Below the pieces are notes generated by a model. The model made no database searches. It worked only from the letters and a program-made list of their open reading frames with translations, and was not told the DNA's origin. From positions 62,001 to 126,000 of the forward strand of contig MCFE01000035.1 in NCBI GenBank assembly GCA_002104905.1: a DNA stretch of 64,000 nt, read 5' to 3'. Positions 57,865 through 64,000 of the stretch are shown here, one piece after another. The position numbers and the translations under genes are program-made. The stretch's first letter is position 1. Each line of letters starts with the position of its first letter. Source of the stretch: Basidiobolus meristosporus CBS 931.73 (taxonomy: Eukaryota; Basidiobolomycota; Basidiobolomycetes; Basidiobolales; Basidiobolaceae).

Positions 57865-58139
57865 TACGGATTCCTCCTCAAATCAACATCTACCCTGCCC
57901 AAGCGTAAACAATGTCCTATTCGATGGGATCCATTAGGATCATGTAGAAAATCATGTATGATAAATAGACAAGTGTTATTGATAGTTTATTACGTTATCT
58001 TGGTTAAACATTGTAGAAATGGATTTCGGACTTGCAAGAAGCCGAAAATGAAAGTGTAGTTTGTTATGCCAAAATGCTGTGGAAGAGTAGAAGAATCCAG
58101 GAACACATAAGAATCGAACCAAAGAGACCCGGTGGCTGT

Positions 58140-58723
58140 TTATAAGACAGACAAGTTTCCGAACTTCTCGTTGTAACCAGGGACGGTCCAGTTGCCCTTC
58201 TTGATCATGTCCTCGACAACGGCAGGGATTTCGGGCTTAGCCTTGATAACATCATCAACGGTGAGGTCCTCAATAGGTCTGGCGGTTTCGATGTTGGAAA
58301 GGGTCTCCTTCAAGTCAGCGACCTCAGCATCGAGTTGGGCAGCGGTGCTCTTGGCTTTCTCAACCTAAAGGAGCAAAAGACGTTAATCTCGGTGACAAGC
58401 AAGCCTAGGAAACAAATGAAGACACGTACAGCCTTAACTTCGAAAGCGTCGATGACCTTAAGTTGGGCAGCCAAGTTGTACTTGACTGGGGAGAAGCCAG
58501 AGAAAGCCTTTTCGGCTTGCTCAACAACACTCTTGTTCTTGAGGACAGAGCGGTAGTGGGCGAAATCAATATCGGTTTTTTGCTCCTTCAAAGCATCAAC
58601 ATTACGCTTGAGTTCGTCGTAACGCTTACGGAAAGAAGTAAGAGCGGCTTGGGTATCCTTTTTGAGACCCAAGCTAGCAAGTTTGCTCCAGTCAATGTGG
58701 GTAACGGCGGCGCGGGCAGACAT
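58140..58723 (-). CDS. ATP7: Mitochondrial ATP synthase subunit d
   Basis: Peripheral-stalk subunit of F1Fo ATP synthase. Two exons (58430-58723, 58140-58364), 172 residues versus 174 in yeast. HIDWSKLASLGLKKDT at the start, DIDFAHYRSVLKN in the middle, IETARPIEDLTVDDV and the ending PGYNEKFGNLSVL match fungal subunit d throughout. There is no cleavable presequence, as in yeast, where import is by internal signals. Confidence 0.95.
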
Positions 58724-59186
58724 GATGTGGAAAATCGATAGAACAAGCGGGAGTTAAGGCGAGGTACAGGCCAGACAAACAAAATTGTTATCCGTTGGGT
58801 GTCAGTAAGATCCATGGAACTTTGGGGCAACCCAATTTTTGCAAGGGCGAGAGATCCCCGAAAAAGGGGTACCTGCGTGGACCTTGGTTGACCCCAAACC
58901 TCCGTCTCAATCAAGTGGGGAAGGAATTTGGATTTGATTGTATGAGGCTATTCATGTTCCAAAGTTTATGCAGTTTAGTCAGCTTCTTGCTCAAAGATGC
59001 TGGGTCCGCCCGTCTCATATGTTTATCCATCGAGTTGACTATTATAATAGGGAATGTTCCATAGTTGGTGTTCTGAACCTACGTCAACCATCTGTAAATG
59101 GTAAATTTTCTTCAAAAACGAGTATCCTGGATGCACTGGACATATATTTAATAGGACTTTGCCACAGTCTATCTTGGCAAACAAAG
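58724..59186. promoter_or_regulatory. Head-to-head promoter region of ATP7 and the acyl-CoA synthetase gene
   Basis: 463 bp. A CCAAT box is present at about 58,831-58,835. An open frame from 58,938 is in phase with the next gene, but its upstream part lacks family similarity, so I treat it as leader. Confidence 0.4.
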
Positions 59187-61555
59187 ATGAGCTTCGACTT
59201 GGTGTCATACATACTACTGGCCATAATTGGCCTGTTTGTATTCCTCTCCATACGTGGTGGGATCCTACCGGATATTCATCCCTTCATCCTCAATCATCAA
59301 TCGGATACCTCGCCGGTTCGCAACGAGGGTGAAACCACGGTGTATCGCAACCGGTTCGCCGGACACCATAGCTCGTTGATGTCCACCTTGGACCACGAGG
59401 TCAAAACCATTTACGATTTGTTTCATAGAGGCAGGAAGATCGGGTCTAAATTCCTCGGCCACCGTATCAACGAAAACGGGCCTTACCAATGGGTATTCAG
59501 TCTATTTCTCTCCACATGTTTACTTTGTGTGCTTTTTACTGAGACATTTTTGAATATTGCAGGAGAGCTATGGTACACTTAGTCGGGTTCGGGTTTTCGT
59601 TTGGTTTTGAAGTTACTAACTTAGTTGCCTTCAGAATCGGTCTACCAGAGAATCGTCAACTTTGGAAGTGGACTGTTGGCCATTTGCGGTCTAAAGCCCA
59701 AGCAAGAGCAACCTTTAGGTGTCTTTATGAGGAACTGCGCAGGTAAACATGTTTTGTGGAGCTCAGAACACTAGAGCATCTCGCTAACATCCTTGCAATT
59801 GACCAGAATGGATTGTTGCTGATCTCGGTAATTAATGATGTTATATACATTGCACTTACGCCTTTCGTTGACTGTATTCGGTGTAGCTATCGCTCATTAT
59901 AGCTTGGTCTGCGTCCCGTTGTACGATACACTGGATTTTGACGCCATCAATTTCATCATCAACCAGACTGCGTTGACCACCATCGTGGTTTCGGTCGACA
60001 CCCTTCCACGCATCCTAGGCGCCATTCCTAGCTGCCCCACCTTGAAGAATCTGATTATTACCGAGTCGAGCGTCGAAGAGGAGTATGTAGAGCTGGCCAA
60101 GAAGCTCGAAGTAAATCTTCTCCCCTTCTCCAAGATCGAGTCCATCGGGTCCGAGCAACCTCAAGAGCCTTGTCCTCCTGACGCTGATGATCTTGCTATT
60201 ATTTCCTACACCAGTGGGACCACAGGCAAGCCCAAGGGAGCTATGCTTACTCACAAGAACATTGTATCGGTTGTTTCCTCCTTCATCTCCAGCATTCCCA
60301 AGAGTATTCCCATTACAAAGACCGAGAGACATCTATCGTATTTACCTCTTGCCCACGTATTTGAGCGAATCGTCTACAGTGCTGTCATGTACGTTGGTGC
60401 CTCTGTTGGCTTTTACCGCGGGGATATATTGAAGTTGTTCGAGGATGCGTATGATTTACAGCCAACTGTTTTCATCAGCGTTCCTCGCATTCTCAATCGC
60501 TTCTACGAGAAGGTTAATGACGTGATCCAACAAACCGGTGGAATGAAATCCAAGGTCTACGATCTGGCCTACAGCAAAAAGCGTGCTCTACTGAAGCAGG
60601 GAATCTTGAGAAACGATACCATCTGGGACCGACTTGTTTTCTCTAAGATCAGCAGCCGCCTTGGTGGAAAGGTGAAGCTTGTAGTGAGCGGCTCAGCACC
60701 TATCTCTCCCCATGTGTTGGAGTTCCTGCGCATCTCTCTGGGTTGTCAAGTGCTTGAGGGATATGGCCAAACCGAGAGCTCGGCTGTTATTACCTTGGCT
60801 ACCATCTTCGATTACGGCAATCCATTTGGTAGACACGTAGGTGTTCCCATCGCTTGCAACGAGGTGAAGTTGATTGATGTGCCAGAGATGGCCTACTCTG
60901 TCGAGGACAAACCCAATCCTAGAGGTGAGCTGTGCGTTAGAGGCAACAACGTGATGAAAGGCTACTTCAAGCAGCCTGATGAGACTGCCAAGGTTTTGGA
61001 TAAGGATGGCTGGCTTCGCACAGGTGATATTGCCAGCGCCTTGCCCAACGGCACCTTCCAAATTATCGATCGAAAGAACTTCATTTTCAAGCTCAGTCAG
61101 GGAGAATTCGTTGCCCCCGAGAAGATCGAGTCGATTTATGAAAACAGTGTCTTCGTGCAACATATTTTCGTTTATGGCGACCCATTGAAGAGTTACCTGG
61201 TTGCCATTGTTGTCCCCGAGGTTGAATCTTTGATTGATTGGGCCAAGGACAACAACGTTCCTTGCGAACTAGCCTCACTCTGTCAAAGCGATGCTTTGAA
61301 CACCATGATCCACAAGGATTTGGTTCGTATTGGTCGCGAATACGATCTTCTTGGCTATGAGCAGGTCAAGAAGATCCACCTTCACAGTGAGCCCTTCTCC
61401 ACAGAGAACAACCTGTTGACCCCAAGTTTCAAGTAAGTTGGACTTTAGTTTAATGTGATCTGGAAGCGTCGTCGTTTGCTAACTATTTCTATAGGCTTAG
61501 AAGAACAGTTGCCAAGCAATTCTTCGCTGAGACCATTCAATCACTCTATGGATAA
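59187..61555 (+). CDS. Long-chain acyl-CoA synthetase
   Basis: Activates long-chain fatty acids to acyl-CoA with ATP. Six exons: 59187-59492, 59563-59581, 59635-59742, 59807-59827, 59887-61432, 61495-61555; 686 residues, phases consistent. Residues 5-23 (LVSYILLAIIGLFVFLSIR) form a membrane anchor, as in ACSL-type enzymes of the ER or lipid droplets. AMP-binding signature YTSGTTGKPKGAM, YGQTES, and the fatty-acyl-CoA synthetase motif GWLRTGDI with IDRKNFIFKLSQGEFV are all intact. The two micro-exons (19 and 21 bp) are unusual, and the GTCGGG donor after 59,581 is weak, so that junction needs cDNA support. I cannot choose among FAA1, FAA2 and FAA4 types. Confidence 0.92.
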
Positions 61556-62347
61556 ACAATATTATGTATTCTCACAAAATTTGAATTGATAAACAGTTAT
61601 AAATTCATTTATTCGTTCTATCTTTAACCCTTCACCACACATCACTTCATCTACACGAAAAAGAAAAGGTTCATTAGAAACAATTGAAACCATGGAAGCA
61701 AGTGCCAAACTGTAATGAGGATCAGCCACGCCTAAATTCGTCTTGTTCAACCTCTCACTCGTCAAAAGAACATCGGAAGGGCGGTTACATCCTAATCTCA
61801 CCAAAGAAATATGGGAGTAGATAAACCCTCGTTCTTTCGAAATTCAAGTGACTTGAGCGCTCCATAAGGAGACAAGGTGAATCTTGCGGTTACCAAAGAT
61901 ATCTATCATCTCCTCGGGCAAAGAGAGCTACCAAGAGTGTCACTTTACCTGTAACCGGGTGCTACGGAAAAGCTGAAGCGTCACGACAACGTGCAGGAGA
62001 TGGGGTTAGCCGAAATATATGCGTCACCCTTCATGCTATCATCCCCTGGTTAACCGATGGAAAAAAAGGTGGCAAATGGCCAAAAAAGGACACGTCTCAC
62101 GTGACTGTAGCGTGGGTGATAGTTCTGAAATACAAACAAGTCGATTGGCAGATCATGAAGGAAATTTTATGATCAAGCCGTGACAGTCGGGCATAAGCAA
62201 GTTCCATTTCAATACTCCGCCTCGTAAGTGTGAGTCAATGGTTTGAGGATGTTTCATGAACCATTTAACTTGTAAATTCTGGCCTCTTCTCGGTAGAAAC
62301 TCTCTCTCTTCACACCACATCAACGACGCGGGGATTGCTCTGATAGC
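61556..62347. promoter_or_regulatory. Intergenic region with CACGTG site upstream of the glycosyltransferase
   Basis: About 790 bp. The first 100 bp include the 3' end of the synthetase gene. TCACGTGAC at 62,097-62,105 is the same nine-base palindrome seen before the hydrolase gene. A pyrimidine-rich CTCTCTCTTC stretch near 62,302 precedes the ATG at 62,348. No other gene is seen. Confidence 0.4.
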
Positions 62348-63718
62348 ATGTTGTACTTGACTGCGGATCTATTTCCGGTATTCATTCCTTTTGGGATAGT
62401 CGGCCTCTATCGCTACCTGTGGTATGTGATCAAGCTTCTGGCGTACATGACTTACAAGCCACGAAGGCCGTTACCCAATCCAACCTACCACGCGCGACAG
62501 GATGTGACCATCGTAGTACCGACCATCGATGCCGGTGAGGAGTTCAAAGAGGCTGCACATTCATGGCTAATGAACGATCCCAAAGAGATTTTGATCATCA
62601 CGGAAACCAAAATGGTGGGCCCCTTGCAAGAATTGGCGAACCTGGTCAACCCAGAGAAGATTCGGGTGTTCTCGGTCCCAAAAGCCAACAAAAGGTTGCA
62701 AATGGTAGAGGGGATACGTCATGTCACCACAGAAATCCTAGTGTTTGCCGATGATGATGCGATATGGCCACCGACATTGCTTGACTACATCTTGGCATGC
62801 TTCGAGGATCGCAAGATGGGCGGTGTCGGCACTTCTCAGACAGTCAAAGCTGTTGGGAACTTTCAAACGGTCTGGGAGGTTTTGGCGGGATTTCGGTTGA
62901 CTCAAAGGAACATCGAGGTGGCTGCCTCGACCCACATAGATGGAGGAGTATGCTGTTTGTCTGGACGAACAGCTTGTTATCGTACCTGCATACTAAAGGA
63001 CCCAGCATTCATCCACGAGTTCACGAATGATTTCTGGTTGGGGAAGTACCAACTCAACTCGGGTGACGACAAGTTTCTAACTCGATGGGTGGTAAAAAAT
63101 GGATGGAATACTTACATACAGGCTTGTCCCGAGGCAGAGCTGCAGTCAACGTTTAAAAACAATTGGCGTTTTTTAAAGCAGGTCCTTCGCTGGACGCGGA
63201 ACACCTGGCGTTCTGATATCCGGTCGCTGTGCACCGAGCGTGTCATTTGGTACAGATACCCGTATGTTGCGTTTACCATGCTGGACAAATTCTTCAATCC
63301 AATCACTCTTTTGGCGGGACCAGTACTAGTTGGGCTCCTCTGCTACAAGTCGTTCAAAGGGAACTACCACTTGCCCCTATGGAATGTAGTCACATCCTAC
63401 ATCATCTGGCTGTTGATCACTCGCTGTGTCAAGTTGCTACCGCATTTCTGGCGTAGACCGCAGGATATCATCCATGTCCCAGCATTCCTGATCTTTAACT
63501 ACTACTTTTGCATCATGAAGATCTATGCGCTGTTCACTCTACATGTAACTGCGTGGGGTACTCGCCAGGGTGTCGATATAGATGACAACGAGAACGATGA
63601 GAAGGCCTTCTCGTCACACTTGGAGAACGATGAGAAAAAAATGAAGTTTCGAGATATCCCTGATCTCAAGATTGAGATGATACACGACACTCCAGAGATG
63701 TACCAGAATACTCATTGA
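62348..63718 (+). CDS. CPS1: Cps1-like family 2 glycosyltransferase (hyaluronan-synthase type)
   Basis: Processive membrane beta-glycosyltransferase related to hyaluronan/cellulose synthases and to fungal Cps1 proteins linked to capsule or wall polysaccharide. Single exon, 456 residues. Residues about 8-35 form an N-terminal membrane segment. The catalytic part has VPTIDAGEEF, the metal-binding FADDDA (133-138), the base-containing GDDKFLTRW (239-247) and QVLRW (278-282), the Q-x-x-R-W of processive GT2 enzymes. Three or so hydrophobic segments follow (about 310-395). The tail is acidic and cytosolic (DDNENDEKAF). The product polymer is not predictable from sequence. Confidence 0.88.
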   Translation: MLYLTADLFPVFIPFGIVGLYRYLWYVIKLLAYMTYKPRRPLPNPTYHARQDVTIVVPTIDAGEEFKEAAHSWLMNDPKEILIITETKMVGPLQELANLVNPEKIRVFSVPKANKRLQMVEGIRHVTTEILVFADDDAIWPPTLLDYILACFEDRKMGGVGTSQTVKAVGNFQTVWEVLAGFRLTQRNIEVAASTHIDGGVCCLSGRTACYRTCILKDPAFIHEFTNDFWLGKYQLNSGDDKFLTRWVVKNGWNTYIQACPEAELQSTFKNNWRFLKQVLRWTRNTWRSDIRSLCTERVIWYRYPYVAFTMLDKFFNPITLLAGPVLVGLLCYKSFKGNYHLPLWNVVTSYIIWLLITRCVKLLPHFWRRPQDIIHVPAFLIFNYYFCIMKIYALFTLHVTAWGTRQGVDIDDNENDEKAFSSHLENDEKKMKFRDIPDLKIEMIHDTPEMYQNTH

Positions 63719-64000
63719 GCTTTATCTAGCAGGAGGATTTTGAAGCAACTGTGTCTGGCGCAGGTGGTTGTGGTTCAAGAGCAGACTCTAAGTTTGATTT
63801 GCACCGTAAGACAGGAGTGTTCTTTTTTGGGTTGAAGATTTTAGTTTATTGAGGAATAGGTTTTATTTTATTACGAGACTGGTTTTACCCTACAAATTCG
63901 TGCTGGTTACTTCACCATAATTCCATGGAATATTGATGCACAAGCCCATTAGTCCAAACTCGCATTGAATAGATAAATATACTTTGAGATAGGTTTAGAG
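63719..64000 (+). other. 3' flank of the glycosyltransferase gene
   Basis: 282 bp to the end of the window, A/T-rich with AGTTTATTGAGG near 63,842 and AATAGATAAATA near 63,967 as possible 3'-end signals. No further gene start is visible. Confidence 0.3.

Noticed and set aside
57622-58059. 145-codon open frame antisense to RTT109
   Set aside because: It overlaps the conserved N-terminus of RTT109 on the other strand and has no domain similarity; a shadow of a real gene.
58938-59186. Upstream ATG extension of the acyl-CoA synthetase
   Set aside because: The extension lacks similarity, would bury the membrane anchor inside the protein, and overlaps the probable promoter shared with ATP7.

Overview
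This is nuclear DNA from a filamentous fungus, probably Dikarya. The evidence is many short GT-AG introns (about 45-145 bp), RTT109 (a fungal histone acetyltransferase type), and a set of conserved fungal housekeeping genes. I cannot settle Ascomycota versus Basidiomycota from sequence alone. The window has two halves with very different base composition. Positions 1 to about 39,450 are nested, decayed transposons almost without CpG. Positions about 39,450 to 64,000 are a compact gene island with normal CpG content.

Transposon half. (i) An LTR/gypsy family: a minus-strand copy with both LTRs (936-5837), a plus-strand copy with both LTRs and several nested insertions (10,129-17,720), and a fragment split by a DNA transposon (25,312-25,423 plus 28,902-29,365). 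(ii) Copia-type remnants near 180-440, 9,930-10,128 and 34,183-35,720. (iii) A DNA transposon family with a Tnp2-like transposase and a divergently oriented coiled-coil accessory ORF (5,838-8,100, 17,721-19,889, 22,890-24,090; accessory ORF alone at 30,733-31,800). (iv) A PIF/Harbinger-like family with termini AGACTTGTTCC and 3-bp target duplications. One relatively young, CpG-rich copy (25,424-28,901) has a long transposase ORF and a divergent accessory ORF; two older copies lie at 20,309-22,890 and 31,790-33,604. Non-autonomous relatives include a 734-bp near-perfect hairpin (16,081-16,814) and two 211-bp MITEs.

Gene half, left to right: 3-hydroxyisobutyryl-CoA hydrolase (+), AlkB-type dioxygenase (-), THG1 (+), a small Cys-rich probable GPI protein (+), a USP7/Ubp15 deubiquitinase of 23 exons (-), a ten-finger TFIIIA (-), the CAF-1 large subunit of 19 exons (+), RTT109 (-), ATP synthase subunit d (-), a long-chain acyl-CoA synthetase (+) and a Cps1-like family 2 glycosyltransferase (+). 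Exon phases were followed by hand and give continuous frames for all eleven. CAF-1 and RTT109, two partners in replication-coupled H3K56ac nucleosome assembly, are convergent with only 63 bp between their stop codons.

The most interesting signals are: the CpG-decay domain with a younger CpG-bearing element inside it; an insertion whose empty site can be read from paralogues; a two-gene Harbinger-like element with an unfamiliar partner protein and non-TWA target duplications; and a recurrent divergent Tnp2/accessory-ORF element.
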